Below, piece by piece: positions 33,769 through 42,098 of a stretch of 42,100 nt of DNA. The position numbers were made by a program, and so were the translations under genes. Source of the DNA: an uncultured Eubacteriales bacterium (GTDB lineage: Bacteria; Bacillota; Clostridia; Tissierellales; Peptoniphilaceae); contig UQBO01000011.1 in assembly GCA_900539225.1 (NCBI GenBank), positions 1 to 42,100 on the forward strand, given 5' to 3'. Position 1 is the stretch's first letter. Every line of letters begins with the position of its first letter. Under the pieces are notes generated by a model. The model made no database searches. It was not told where the DNA came from and worked only from the letters and a program-made list of their open reading frames with translations.

Positions 33769-34854
33769 TTAATTTGAGCTTATAGACTCATCATAAAAGT
33801 CGACAAACTGTTCAAACAGATTGACATCCAGCCTGTTGCTCCATCGCTCTCTGTCAAGATGAAGCTCAATATACTTGGCCTTATCTTTCATAAAGCGCTC
33901 TTTATTTTTCTTCGCCTTATAATCATAGTCCAGGCTTGCGATCCATTTTTCGAATGCATCATTGAACTCCTCTTTGTAAGTGTTGTCGCCATCAACAAAG
34001 AAATCGCTGTGCCCTTTATCTTTAAAACGAAGAAAGGTAAATTTCGGATCGTCCTTATATTTTTTATAGTATAAATCGTATCCATATTGTATAGGAACAG
34101 TCTTATCATCCTCGCTGTGTGCAGCCAAGATTGCCGCATCACTTGATTTAAAACCATCCATCGATGTATTCGTAGCGTATTTTCCAAAATTAATCCACTC
34201 ATGAAGTTTTACAAAAGGCATCATCACGTCAATAAAATTGCCCGCTTCTTCTTTTCCTCCGACCTCAAAAAAATCCGAAGAACCGTTGGTTCCACAACAT
34301 GCGATCACCGCTTTCACCTCTGGGTGATACGTAAGCACACTACAAACGCAATAACCGCCCCAGCTATGTCCTAACAAACCAATCGGTAAATTTGGGAAAT
34401 TTCCACTATCTTCGATAAAGGATATCGAATAATCCAAATCAATCACACCTTGTGGAAATCCGCCTACGCCTTCACCATCGCTTTCATCATTTCCTGTCGC
34501 ATCGTAGGCAAATACATAGTATCCATGTTGTGCAAAATAATTGATACAATCCATATACGAATTGTGACCACCGCCGCCAAAACCATGTGCGAGAATAATG
34601 ATCCCTCGCTGCTTGCTACCTGCACTGTACCAGTATCCCATGAGCATTTGCCCCTTATCTGAAGGAAATTTATAATTTGTGCATTTAAGCCCTTCAAAGT
34701 CTTCAACTTTAAACATTAGCGGCTTGTAACTTTCAAATCGCTGATTGATGTTATCATTGTATATCATTGTTGAAAAAGCCCACAAAGCACCTACGATTAG
34801 TACGAATACAGTGAGCACAATCATTCGTACTCTTAATTTTTTTGAGTTTCTCAT
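33769..34854 (-). CDS. Membrane-anchored alpha/beta hydrolase
   Basis: 361 residues. The basic N-terminus and one helix (MIVLTVFVLIVGALWAFSTM, about 11-30) form a signal anchor, placing the enzyme outside the cell. Catalytic features: oxyanion loop HGFGGGGH (90-97), nucleophile elbow GHSWGG with Ser164, Asp249 or Asp250 in HSEDDKTVP, and His282 in KGHSDFF. Substrate is probably an ester or peptide; such proteins are often called alpha/beta fold hydrolases of unknown specificity. Its ATG overlaps the stop of an rlmD-like tail (TAATG), with AGGTGA as ribosome site inside that tail, which suggests it arrived as element cargo. Confidence 0.87.
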   Translation of the reverse strand: MRNSKKLRVRMIVLTVFVLIVGALWAFSTMIYNDNINQRFESYKPLMFKVEDFEGLKCTNYKFPSDKGQMLMGYWYSAGSKQRGIIILAHGFGGGGHNSYMDCINYFAQHGYYVFAYDATGNDESDGEGVGGFPQGVIDLDYSISFIEDSGNFPNLPIGLLGHSWGGYCVCSVLTYHPEVKAVIACCGTNGSSDFFEVGGKEEAGNFIDVMMPFVKLHEWINFGKYATNTSMDGFKSSDAAILAAHSEDDKTVPIQYGYDLYYKKYKDDPKFTFLRFKDKGHSDFFVDGDNTYKEEFNDAFEKWIASLDYDYKAKKNKERFMKDKAKYIELHLDRERWSNRLDVNLFEQFVDFYDESISSN

Positions 34855-34940
34855 TAGTATTCACCTACTTTTTTCCCTTTTAGTATGTGCTTTTCAATAA
34901 TATTCTTTTCAAGCAATACTACCGTCTCAACGTGTGATAG
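34854..34940 (-). pseudogene. rlmD/rumA-like 3' tail, site 2
   Basis: The minus strand reads LSHVETVVLLEKNIIEKHI and on to a stop that overlaps the hydrolase start codon. HVETVVLL is the conserved RlmD C-terminal block. The preceding sequence has an in-frame stop and no match to RlmD, as expected for an attachment-site half. Shared core GAGACGGTAGTATTG lies within 34911-34934. Confidence 0.6.
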
Positions 34941-35039
34941 TTAGGTTATATCCTATCTTTTTTTATTTCACAAAATCGCTAATTATTCTTATTTTAAGGC
35001 ATTGTTGTCTACACTAACTATTTTTTGATTAGGCAATTT

Positions 35040-35708
35040 TTATGCAAAAGAAATTAATTGACATTCAAATATTCTAATAGAATAACTTTCATCATAATAT
35101 GGATATTCTATGAGCCTTAAGTAATTATTCGGTGCTAGGAGTATTTCTTCTTCGTCTCTTCTAGTAACAGTATTAACATAAATCCCTACGGTGCCCTTAG
35201 GCACATATATTTTTAATAAATATAGTCCACTACCTCCATCGCTATATACATTAACAATATCTTTTAATAAGCTTGTGCTCATAAATCCCTTTTCTTGGGT
35301 TGGGATTGAATCTGGCAATTTATTATTTCTTATTAGTTCCTTAATGAAAACATCATTTACTACCCTATAAACAACGATATCATCTTTTATTTTAGGAGCG
35401 GAACACAAAGTCATTATCAATATATCAGCCATTTTATCATAGAGTTTTTTATCGGAATGATATCCAAATCTTAAAAACTCATTAACTTCCTTATATGAGT
35501 AGCCACAGTAACATTCAACTGGTGCGACCTCTAAAGAGCAATTCTCTTTAATTTTTTCAAATAACGACATAATTTCTTTATATCTTTTAGCCCAATCAGA
35601 ATAATAATCCCCCCATTTTTCACACTCTTCCAATGTTGAAAATTCTTTATATTTTGATTTATCCTCTATTTTTGAATATAAGTCTCCGTATATATATTTA
35701 TTCTTCAT
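35040..35708 (-). CDS. ADP-ribosyltransferase toxin-like protein
   Basis: About 222 residues with the three marks of R-S-E class ADP-ribosyltransferases: IVVYRVV (Arg115), EKGFMSTSLL (Ser144-Thr-Ser146) and RRDEEEILLAPNN (Glu186 and Glu188 as E-x-E). Such enzymes move ADP-ribose from NAD+ to a protein, as VIP2, C2/iota or phage Alt-type proteins do. No signal peptide or binding domain is visible, so it may act inside the cell or need a delivery route. The ATG at 35708 gives a family-like N-terminus; its ribosome site is weak (GAGATGG) and overlaps the preceding frame. The target is unknown. Confidence 0.8.
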   Translation of the reverse strand: MKNKYIYGDLYSKIEDKSKYKEFSTLEECEKWGDYYSDWAKRYKEIMSLFEKIKENCSLEVAPVECYCGYSYKEVNEFLRFGYHSDKKLYDKMADILIMTLCSAPKIKDDIVVYRVVNDVFIKELIRNNKLPDSIPTQEKGFMSTSLLKDIVNVYSDGGSGLYLLKIYVPKGTVGIYVNTVTRRDEEEILLAPNNYLRLIEYPYYDESYSIRIFECQLISFA

Positions 35709-35934
35709 ATTTGTTACCCATCTCTTCATTTTTACTACTGAATTTAGAACTATATTTTCTACTCTTTCTATTATTCTCCTCACCAAGATTAACCCTACCC
35801 TCCTTTTCTTCTTGAACCTCATTAAATACTTCCTCTGTTATAATTACTTCGTGATTGTCTTTTAGAAGGTAATAATTTTCTTTATTTATTGAGTCTAATA
35901 ATTTTACAAAACCTGTATGCTTTTTATTTTCCAA
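35698..35934 (-). CDS. Small charged ORF upstream of the ADP-ribosyltransferase, possibly a remnant
   Basis: 78 codons (from TGFVKLLDSINKENYYLLKD to the lysine/glutamate-rich end), overlapping the ADP-ribosyltransferase start by 11 nt. The frame stays open upstream to about 36030 without an ATG (WPKRSVDTRLENKKH), so this may be the end of a larger, truncated protein rather than a complete gene. No good ribosome site. Either a translationally coupled partner of the toxin-like gene or decay; I cannot tell. Confidence 0.4.
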   Translation of the reverse strand: MENKKHTGFVKLLDSINKENYYLLKDNHEVIITEEVFNEVQEEKEGRVNLGEENNRKSRKYSSKFSSKNEEMGNKYEE

Positions 35935-36141
35935 CCTAGTGTCAACACTTCTTTTTGGCCAATTGTTTTTTTCTATTTTGGATTTAATGTTTTCTTGTTC
36001 AAGTTCCTTGACAGTGCATATTATACTTTTTCACATCTAAATACCAATTAAATATTTTTATGACTATTTTATTTTTGAAAGTTTATATTCAACCCTCCAT
36101 TTTCATCTTGATCATAAGCATAGCACTTTTTATTATGAAAT

Positions 36142-36258
36142 TTTGACCGACATAATTTAAATCTTCATACTTTTCACGATTTGCTCACGATTATTCTCAT
36201 ATCATTTCTGTTGTTTTTACTTAATATTTAAAATTGCAATTATTCTTTCTATTTCTTC
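36142..36258. repeat. Intergenic duplicated segment, copy 2
   Basis: Counterpart of 26488-26623, with one GACAT unit instead of three. It lies beside the intact Nudix gene, whereas copy 1 lies beside the broken GNAT gene. No gene is seen between 36037 and 36296. Confidence 0.65.
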
Positions 36259-36296
36259 TCTTTTATTCGCATTATAAATCTGTGTATATCCATCCA

Positions 36297-36782
36297 TTAA
36301 AGCCTTTCATCTGTAATTATATGCTCTACTCCTTTATGCTCCGAGCTAAGATATTCTTTCATAAATGTCGGATATGCTTTGCATTTATCAAGCTCATCTA
36401 TAGCCACCCAATGCATTGTCTCTTTAGCGCCTGACTCTGTAGTGCTGTGGCTCGTAAAGTCTCTTTTGCCCATGGGCTTCATCATATAGTAAAATGTAAG
36501 CTCATGGAAGTCCACACCTTTTAAGCCAGAGCTTCCGATGAAGAAGTTCTCATGTATGACGGCAAGTTGATCGACTTCGTAATTAAAACCTGTCTCTTCA
36601 AATACTTCTCTCTTCACGGCTTCTTCTGATGTCTCGCCCATGTGAACCGCTCCGCCAACTGAGTAGTAATAGTCATCCTCATCATTTCTTGCAAGTAGCA
36701 CGCAATCATCTTCTACTATGATGGCTGCAGCTCTATATCTAAATGCTTTTTTATCGTTAATAATAGCACAATTATGCTCCAT
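36297..36782 (-). CDS. Nudix hydrolase
   Basis: 161 residues. A complete Nudix box GAVHMGETSEEAVKREVFEE followed by TGF (G-x5-E-x7-REVxEETGF) binds Mg2+ and the diphosphate. The N-terminal strand FRYRAAAIIVEDDCVLLARN is typical. It hydrolyses a nucleoside diphosphate linked to another group (substrate unknown). The ATG at 36782 lies 6 nt after AAGGAG; the frame runs open further upstream only because it overlaps the neighbouring gene. Two broken copies of this gene occur at 27153-27428 and 23904-23945. Confidence 0.9.
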   Translation of the reverse strand: MEHNCAIINDKKAFRYRAAAIIVEDDCVLLARNDEDDYYYSVGGAVHMGETSEEAVKREVFEETGFNYEVDQLAVIHENFFIGSSGLKGVDFHELTFYYMMKPMGKRDFTSHSTTESGAKETMHWVAIDELDKCKAYPTFMKEYLSSEHKGVEHIITDERL

Positions 36783-36819
36783 AATTTTCTCCTTTATATT
36801 TTCATCTAACGACTGTAAC

Positions 36820-37239
36820 TTATGGTTCAAATGCAAACAAGTTCCCAAGCTGAATTGAAAATCCAAGTGATTTATACATTTGTATATCGCATTGTGCACA
36901 AGCAACAGTCATTGAACTTATAGCACTTGACCTATATGCAAATTGGACTAGCTGGCGTGCTATTCCTTTATGACGAAAGTCAGGACATATGAAAAAATCT
37001 TCAAATATTCCACTTGGCATATAGTCAAAAGTTGAAAAACCAACTGTTATTGAACAGCAGCCTACCAATGCATCACCTGCCCATGCGCCGAAAAATAATA
37101 TTTTCCCTTTGCTGATTGCATCTTTCAGACGTTTCTTGGATATATCATTCGGCATATCCTCTCCTATTTCTGCTTTATATTGCTTTTGAAGTTCCCACAA
37201 AAGATCAATGTGTGAAGCGTCTATTTCCTTATAATCCAT
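36820..37239 (-). CDS. GNAT family N-acetyltransferase
   Basis: 139 residues, one domain. FEDFFICPDFRHKGIARQLV (about 79-98) is the acetyl-CoA site (R-H-K-G-I-A-R). DIQMYKSLGFSIQLG gives the B motif. N-terminal ASHIDLLWELQKQYKAEIGE is typical of the aminoglycoside/other GNAT group; the substrate is not predictable. GGAGG lies 6 nt before the ATG. It ends 37 nt before the Nudix gene, so the two probably share a transcript. Confidence 0.85.
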   Translation of the reverse strand: MDYKEIDASHIDLLWELQKQYKAEIGEDMPNDISKKRLKDAISKGKILFFGAWAGDALVGCCSITVGFSTFDYMPSGIFEDFFICPDFRHKGIARQLVQFAYRSSAISSMTVACAQCDIQMYKSLGFSIQLGNLFAFEP

Positions 37240-37297
37240 TCATAACCTCCATATAAACTCCTATTATATTATAAATTCAAATTCTTATTTTATTGTA

Positions 37298-37383
37298 CAA
37301 TAATGCTATAGTCTACACATGGCTTGGTGGTCAGTATTGATAAAATCAACAAATGTTAAAAACCTTGTATGTGGATGCCAATC
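37298..37383 (-). pseudogene. rlmD/rumA 3'-end scar, site 5 (degenerate)
   Basis: The minus strand reads CATCCACATACA (HPHT). After the same ~45-nt insert type as site 1 it reads SHV-stop-TIALLYNK, i.e. SHVETVALL with a nonsense change. It is older or more decayed than the other sites. The rest of 37240-37466 holds no gene. Confidence 0.5.
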
Positions 37384-37466
37384 AATAAACATCATATAAT
37401 TTATAATATCCTACTTGGGCAAAGAAAAACAGCACACAAATGATGTAACCCCAGAAAGTTGGAGTT

Positions 37467-37925
37467 TTATTTAAGCAGCTTTCTTTTGAATACACTGCAG
37501 CCATCACTTTCTCCAATAAATTCAAAATCATTTTTCACCGCAATTCGTTTGGTCTTTTCTTGATTCGGGTCACACTCAATAATCAAGTTTTTCCCTATCT
37601 CTGAACTACGCTTTATAAAAGCTTTTGTTAATTCATTGGCATATCCTTTCCCCCAGTATCTCTTATTCATTATCCAACCAAGTTCGAAGGAGTCTTTGTC
37701 ATACTCATGAAATATTACATATCCGATAAACTTCTGATTAAAATCCTCTACCGCATAGATCAAAGGAGAATCAATCAGTGCAACACTATTTAGAAAATTC
37801 GCTGTTTTTTTCCATGAAAAAGGCGGTTCTATAAATTCCATGACATCTTCATCTGAAAGTAGATTATAGAGTTCCATTAGATCATTATTAGTAAATTTTC
37901 TTATCTTTAATCGCTCAGTAATCAT
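37467..37925 (-). CDS. GNAT family N-acetyltransferase (RimJ/RimL-like)
   Basis: 152 residues: MITERLKIRKFTNNDLMEL and DVMEFIEPPFSWKKT at the N-terminus, FELGWIMNKRYWGKGYANEL for the acetyl-CoA site (W-G-K-G-Y-A), and a short C-terminal strand. Substrate unknown. The ATG at 37925 follows AGAAGGG. The frame continues upstream without a stop through an rlmD-like tail (HVKTVALMSH), but this extension is not GNAT sequence. A frameshifted copy lies at 26646-27105. Confidence 0.87.
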   Translation of the reverse strand: MITERLKIRKFTNNDLMELYNLLSDEDVMEFIEPPFSWKKTANFLNSVALIDSPLIYAVEDFNQKFIGYVIFHEYDKDSFELGWIMNKRYWGKGYANELTKAFIKRSSEIGKNLIIECDPNQEKTKRIAVKNDFEFIGESDGCSVFKRKLLK

Positions 37926-37973
37926 GCAAACCCTTCTTTCTTTTTTCCGTTGTTTTCTTACATTAATATGAGA

Positions 37974-37997
37974 CATCAATGCTACCGTCTTAACATG
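37974..37997 (-). pseudogene. rlmD/rumA-like 3' tail core, site 3
   Basis: Reads GHVKTVALMSH on the minus strand, with core AAGACGGTAGCATTG, and runs in frame into the following GNAT gene. The sequence before it does not match RlmD. Confidence 0.5.
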
Positions 37998-38080
37998 GCC
38001 TGAGGCAATAACATTGATATCATGTGTCATTTGTAAGTTATTCAATGTTTGCATCTTTGCAAACTTGAATTTGCTGTACT

Positions 38081-38923
38081 CTATAGCATAATTACTCCAC
38101 ACCCATAACCAAGAAGTTCTTTATGTTCTTTTGCAATCCTTTGTAGAACTGTTGGTTTGCAATGTAAATTATGCTTGCCGTAATCAAATAAATTCTCTTT
38201 AGCCTGTTCCGAATCGTTGCACGCACCAATGATAGAAAAGTGTTTTGCAAACTGCTTGATATTCGAATCCGTTGGAAGTATGTTTAGCATCGGAGGATAG
38301 AGTAACCAAGAATAACAAAGAAAAGCTTTATACTCTGTAGATGAAAAGCAATCCTTGAAAAACGCCTTTGCTTGGTCAAGAGATTTCTCGACTAAGCTAT
38401 CGCTAATATTCGCACCTTTTTGAATATGGCAATTTATCACAGGCGCTCCATTGGGCAATGTCCGTTTCTGTTCTTGTGAAAACACCATATAAGGCTCTCC
38501 AATGGTTTCCTCGTCCAAATAAATCATATTGAATGTTTGGTATTGCAATACTCCAACTTTGAAAATGTGCACATTCATAATGTGGCGGAACCAAATAACA
38601 TCATCTTTAGAAATGCCAATTTTGCCATGCTGTTTATAGTACAAGTTTGCCCGCAGTGAGACATCTCTAAAAGTATCCAAAACAATTTCATCTGTTACAC
38701 CAATGGCTTTATACTCGGCATACTTTTGCGTCAATAAATATATAACTACCACCAAGCGAGTTAGTGGCATTCGTCTGCATAGCGGAAAATCAAAATCGTT
38801 GCTACTGTAGGCGGTTGCTGCGATTTCTTCAACTTGCCGTCTACTTTTAATCATTTTTTGCTTTACTGCATCCTCAATGTTAGGTTGAAATTCTAATTGA
38901 GGAAGTAATGTTTCTAATATCAT
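38081..38923 (-). CDS. Acyltransferase-domain protein (GNAT-like C-terminal type)
   Basis: 280 residues resembling the acyltransferase-domain family with a helical N-terminal part and a GNAT-like C-terminal domain. Family-like stretches are VGVLQYQTFNMIYLDEET, NCHIQKGANISDSLVEKSLD with QAKAFFKDCF, and SWLLYPPMLNILPTDSNIKQ followed by FAKHFSIIG. The acyl donor and acceptor are unknown. GGAGG lies 7 nt before the ATG. It stands alone between two rlmD-like tails and looks like cargo. Confidence 0.65.
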   Translation of the reverse strand: MILETLLPQLEFQPNIEDAVKQKMIKSRRQVEEIAATAYSSNDFDFPLCRRMPLTRLVVVIYLLTQKYAEYKAIGVTDEIVLDTFRDVSLRANLYYKQHGKIGISKDDVIWFRHIMNVHIFKVGVLQYQTFNMIYLDEETIGEPYMVFSQEQKRTLPNGAPVINCHIQKGANISDSLVEKSLDQAKAFFKDCFSSTEYKAFLCYSWLLYPPMLNILPTDSNIKQFAKHFSIIGACNDSEQAKENLFDYGKHNLHCKPTVLQRIAKEHKELLGYGCGVIML

Positions 38924-39220
38924 CCTGTGTCCTCCATAATTAGTTCTGTAGGATTATTTAGCGTGCGTCCTCCACACACCAAAATTATTATTCTTCATAA
39001 TGAACCACCCTTTCATAGGTGTATTTATTACAGCGCCATAGGCGATGAATATCAAAAATTCAGGTTGATTATCAGTTCGTCAACTTCCGATTTGTAACTC
39101 CGCTAAAAACATAATAACACACGCAGTCTTCAATGCCCTATAAGAAATACGGACTTTCCTGAGCTTTTACCTAGTCTCAAAAACGCTCATAAATACACTA
39201 CTCTTGATATTTATTCGTTT
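38924..39220. other. Gap between recombinase and acyltransferase genes, no gene seen
   Basis: 297 bases with no credible frame. It is less AT-rich than its surroundings. It adjoins the recombinase end and may hold attachment or recombination sequence; no clear inverted repeats stand out. Confidence 0.45.
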
Positions 39221-41020
39221 TCAGTCTCCACTTTTTTCATTAATACTACCGTCTCCAAATGTGTTGTCAATAGGATAGGAATACAAATTATTAACCTCGT
39301 CGCTTGAATGAGGATACAATTTGTTGTCAGTTTCCTCATTAACTTCCTTGGCATTTTTTCTTCTGCTCTTGAATAATCTTCCGTCCTGAGAATCTTTTTT
39401 TCCAGTCTTATATATGATAGTAATCATTGCAGGATCAATTTCACCTTCATCGTTAGTTCCCCCAATGATGATTTTATCTACTATACTTTCAAATACTGCC
39501 CTATCAAATTCCTCAAGATATTTATTGGACTCAAGTAATTTTTTAAACCCCTCGAGCCTTTTCTTCAACGCTTTTTCATCAGTGAGTGTTACTTCTAAAG
39601 TCCTTTTTTCTGCAAGTAATTTCTCTTTACTAATAGCTATTTCATTATACTTATCCTGATATATATCCATGCTGATTGACTCATTCAGCCTTAACTCAAC
39701 AAGATCCTTTTCTTTCTTTAGTATCTTATCAAGTTGATTTGTTATCTTCTTCAGGTCTTTAGCTAAACTGTTGTCTTTCAATTCTTCTTCCACAGTTTTA
39801 AGGAATTCATTAGTAATTTCAACATTATTGTGGCATACCTGACGATAACTTTCCATGAATGCTTTTTCTATGGCTTCTTCTTCAATCCCTTTACTATGCG
39901 GACAATACTTCTTTCCGTTTTTAGTAGCATTGACACACTGCCATATAACTTTTGTATACTCTGAACTCGAATGCCAATTTCTTCTTGAAAGATTATGACC
40001 ACAAAATCCACATTCAAGCATACTGCTAAAAGCATATTTTCTTGAATACTTTTCTCTCTTACCGCCATTATTAGCAACGGTATTTCTGTTTTTTGACCTT
40101 CTTAATCTAATACCTTGAGCTTTTTCAAAATCTTCTTCCGAAATGATTGGCTCGTGATGGTTCTCTATATAAAACTTATCCTGTTCTCCAAAATTATCCA
40201 ATCTTCTCTTTGAAATAGGATCAACCGTATAGGTCTTTCCCATCATAAGATCCCCTTTATATTTCTCATTTTTTATGATTCCTAAAACTGTTGTTTCCGT
40301 CCATCTTTTATTTCCTCTTGGCGATAAATATCCTTGTTCTTCAAGTTCTCTGGAGATTACCATACCGCCAACACCTTCAATATATCTTCTGAAAATATAT
40401 CTTACAATCTCAGCTTCTTTTTCATTTATAGAAATGCTTTTAGTTTCCGGATCATAGTCATAGCCTAAACACCCTTGAAAGCCTACCATTTCTCCTCTTT
40501 CCATCTTCATTCTCAAACCTTTTTTGACATTGGCTGAAATGTTCTCTACTTCCTGTTGCGCAACTGAACTTAAAATTGTTAAAAGCAACTCTCCGTCCAT
40601 TGTTAAGGTGTTTATGTTTTCCTCTTCAAAAAAGACCGCAACATTAAACTCTTTCAACTTTCTTACATACTTTAAGGTGTCTAATGTATTTCTTGCAAAT
40701 CTTGATATAGACTTTGTAATTATCATATCTATATCGCCGTTCATACAGTCATTTATTAATCTTTGAAAGTCAATTCTTCGATCAACCTGTGTTCCTGTTA
40801 TCGCCTCGTCAGCATATATTCCGGCAAGAGTCCACTCTTTATTTTTCTGTATAAATTCTGTGTAATGTTCTACCTGAGAATTATAGCTATTAATCTGATC
40901 TTCAGTATCCGTACTAACTCTGCAATAAGCTGCCACTCTCTTTATTGAGCGTTGAACACACCCTGATGCAGTTCTTTTCAGTGTGGTATCACCTTTAATA
41001 ACTTTAACATCCTTTTTCAC
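39221..41020 (-). CDS. Large serine recombinase (integrase)
   Basis: About 599 residues. Residues about 27-170 form the resolvase domain: VAAYCRVSTDTEDQ with catalytic Ser36, GIYADEAITGTQ, and ITKSISRFARNT. A Recombinase domain follows (YLSPRGNKRWTETTVLGII), then a zinc ribbon CGFCGHNLSRRNW with later Cys residues (WQC, KKYC), then a coiled-coil (about 425-500). It catalyses integration and excision of an element between att sites. The start is a GTG at 41020, 7 nt after GGAGG (41028-41032). The last ~16 codons are encoded by an rlmD-like tail read in another frame. Confidence 0.93.
   Translation of the reverse strand: MKKDVKVIKGDTTLKRTASGCVQRSIKRVAAYCRVSTDTEDQINSYNSQVEHYTEFIQKNKEWTLAGIYADEAITGTQVDRRIDFQRLINDCMNGDIDMIITKSISRFARNTLDTLKYVRKLKEFNVAVFFEEENINTLTMDGELLLTILSSVAQQEVENISANVKKGLRMKMERGEMVGFQGCLGYDYDPETKSISINEKEAEIVRYIFRRYIEGVGGMVISRELEEQGYLSPRGNKRWTETTVLGIIKNEKYKGDLMMGKTYTVDPISKRRLDNFGEQDKFYIENHHEPIISEEDFEKAQGIRLRRSKNRNTVANNGGKREKYSRKYAFSSMLECGFCGHNLSRRNWHSSSEYTKVIWQCVNATKNGKKYCPHSKGIEEEAIEKAFMESYRQVCHNNVEITNEFLKTVEEELKDNSLAKDLKKITNQLDKILKKEKDLVELRLNESISMDIYQDKYNEIAISKEKLLAEKRTLEVTLTDEKALKKRLEGFKKLLESNKYLEEFDRAVFESIVDKIIIGGTNDEGEIDPAMITIIYKTGKKDSQDGRLFKSRRKNAKEVNEETDNKLYPHSSDEVNNLYSYPIDNTFGDGSINEKSGD
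39238..39261 (-). pseudogene. rlmD/rumA-like 3' tail core, site 4, inside the recombinase gene end
   Basis: In one frame the minus strand reads HLETVVLMKKVETENE then stop, the RlmD-type ending. In the recombinase frame it gives NTFGDGSINEKSGD. Core GAGACGGTAGTATTA matches the other sites. This is the likely attachment site of the element. Confidence 0.6.
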
Positions 41021-41079
41021 TGCACCGCCTCCTTTTTGTATCTTTCTATGCAGTTCTATTATACCACACTTGCAAAACA

Positions 41080-41226
41080 TTATAAATATAATTCTGTAGA
41101 GATATTATACTTTTTCATCAGCTTTAGTTTTATCTTTTTATATTCAATATCACTGAGCAAGTGCTTAGAAAGTAACATAGACAGCATAGATAATTGGAGG
41201 CTATATCTTAATAGTTCATTATTCAT
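41080..41226 (-). CDS. SHOCT-like small protein upstream of the recombinase
   Basis: A 48-residue protein (from MNNELLRYSLQLSMLSMLLS to YNISTELYL). The segment LLSKHLLSDIEYKKIKLKLM matches the short C-terminal SHOCT pattern (L-x-S-x-x-L-I-x-x-x-E-Y-x-x-I-K-x-x-L). AGGAGG lies 7 nt before the ATG, an excellent start. Its stop lies 59 nt upstream of the recombinase start, so they likely share a transcript. Such small genes often precede serine recombinases in clostridial elements; the role is unknown. Confidence 0.75.
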   Translation of the reverse strand: MNNELLRYSLQLSMLSMLLSKHLLSDIEYKKIKLKLMKKYNISTELYL

Positions 41227-41681
41227 TCTAAATCCTCCTCATATAATTTTATCTAAAGTTTTATGACATTAACGGGTGCTTAGGATAAGCAACATTGGAA
41301 TCTCACCACCGCCCCTGTTAAGATGAGCCGGCTTTCACTAAAGAAGTATCATTATCATTACTTAGGTCATCGCTCGCAAAGTTATCCTCGTTCTTTGCTT
41401 TAAGAAAATTTATTTATCGCTCGTTTCCTTCTATCCTTGTCTTTGACAGTATTCATTTAAACCGAATTTCTTCAGCAGGAAAGTCATGGCGTAAATTCCT
41501 TACTCTCACTAAGTAATTAAAAGTCCCGTCATGGTCTATTCAGTTTTCAAGGAACAATAGCCTAACGGCTTTAAGAGAGATTCTCTTCAACTTTATGGTT
41601 TTCATCACTTCCTTAAATAAAATATAAGGACAGATCTCCCTTCAATTTATAAAGGAAAATCTGCCCCCATCTACAAGGCGT
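41227..41681 (-). promoter_or_regulatory. Structured leader between sigma-like gene and SHOCT-like gene
   Basis: 455 bases without a gene. On the minus strand, from the sigma gene on: a terminator (41613-41666), small hairpins (AGCC-GTTA-GGCT near 41562), a TTCCTTGAAAAC sequence (about 41543-41554) resembling the rRNA antitermination boxA, and further on a perfect TGCTTA/TAAGCA hairpin (41277-41291). The layout suggests transcription attenuation or antitermination controlling the recombinase. This is inference. Confidence 0.4.
41613..41666 (-). terminator. Terminator of the sigma-like gene
   Basis: A long stem (arms 41652-41666 and 41628-41642, one or two mismatches) followed by UUAUAUUUUAUUU on the minus strand, 15 nt after the stop codon. 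Confidence 0.8.
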
Positions 41682-42098
41682 TTACTTTATAAATTCTTTC
41701 AAAAGCACCTTTAGCTTTTTAAGAATATTGTTTTTTCGCCATTGTATAGCTTGATAGCTCACTTTCTTACTTCTTGCTACACTCGATAATGTTTCATCAT
41801 TAAAATACAAACGCTCTATGATGTCCCTTTCTTCATCATTCAGCCTTGATATAGCCTTTCTGACTGTTTCAATTAAGATCCGTGTTTCAATTATTTTTTC
41901 TACATCCACACTTTCATCAGCAAGGTTATCTACAAAATTTCCGTCATGATCCAATGATGAAAAAAAGAGCAAGTGGTTTTTCTTGTCCACCTGCTCTAAA
42001 TACTTTTCGTGTTCTTTTTCTCGCCAGTAGACTTTATATATCTGCTCGCTGACTTTAACCCTTTGTCCGTTGACATAAAGGTAATATTCTTTTGGCAT
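41682..42098 (-). CDS. Sigma-70-like factor of Tn916 Orf7/8 type
   Basis: 138 residues. N-terminal YYLYVNGQRVKVSEQIYKVY and WREKEHEKYLEQV are typical of the element-encoded small sigma-like proteins. The C-terminal region AISRLNDEERDIIERLYFND with YQAIQWRKNNILKKL is a sigma region 4-type helix-turn-helix. It probably directs transcription of element genes, as in Tn916-like conjugative transposons. The ATG is at 42098, two bases from the window end, so the ribosome site cannot be seen and a longer N-terminus is possible. Confidence 0.85.
   Translation of the reverse strand: MPKEYYLYVNGQRVKVSEQIYKVYWREKEHEKYLEQVDKKNHLLFFSSLDHDGNFVDNLADESVDVEKIIETRILIETVRKAISRLNDEERDIIERLYFNDETLSSVARSKKVSYQAIQWRKNNILKKLKVLLKEFIK

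Noticed and set aside
36783..36905. N-terminal extension of the Nudix gene
   Set aside because: It overlaps the neighbouring GNAT gene, and AAGGAG supports the ATG at 36782.
37926..38102. N-terminal extension of the GNAT gene at 37467
   Set aside because: The open frame upstream reads through an rlmD-like tail and the end of the acyltransferase gene; the GNAT fold starts at the ATG at 37925, which has its own ribosome site.
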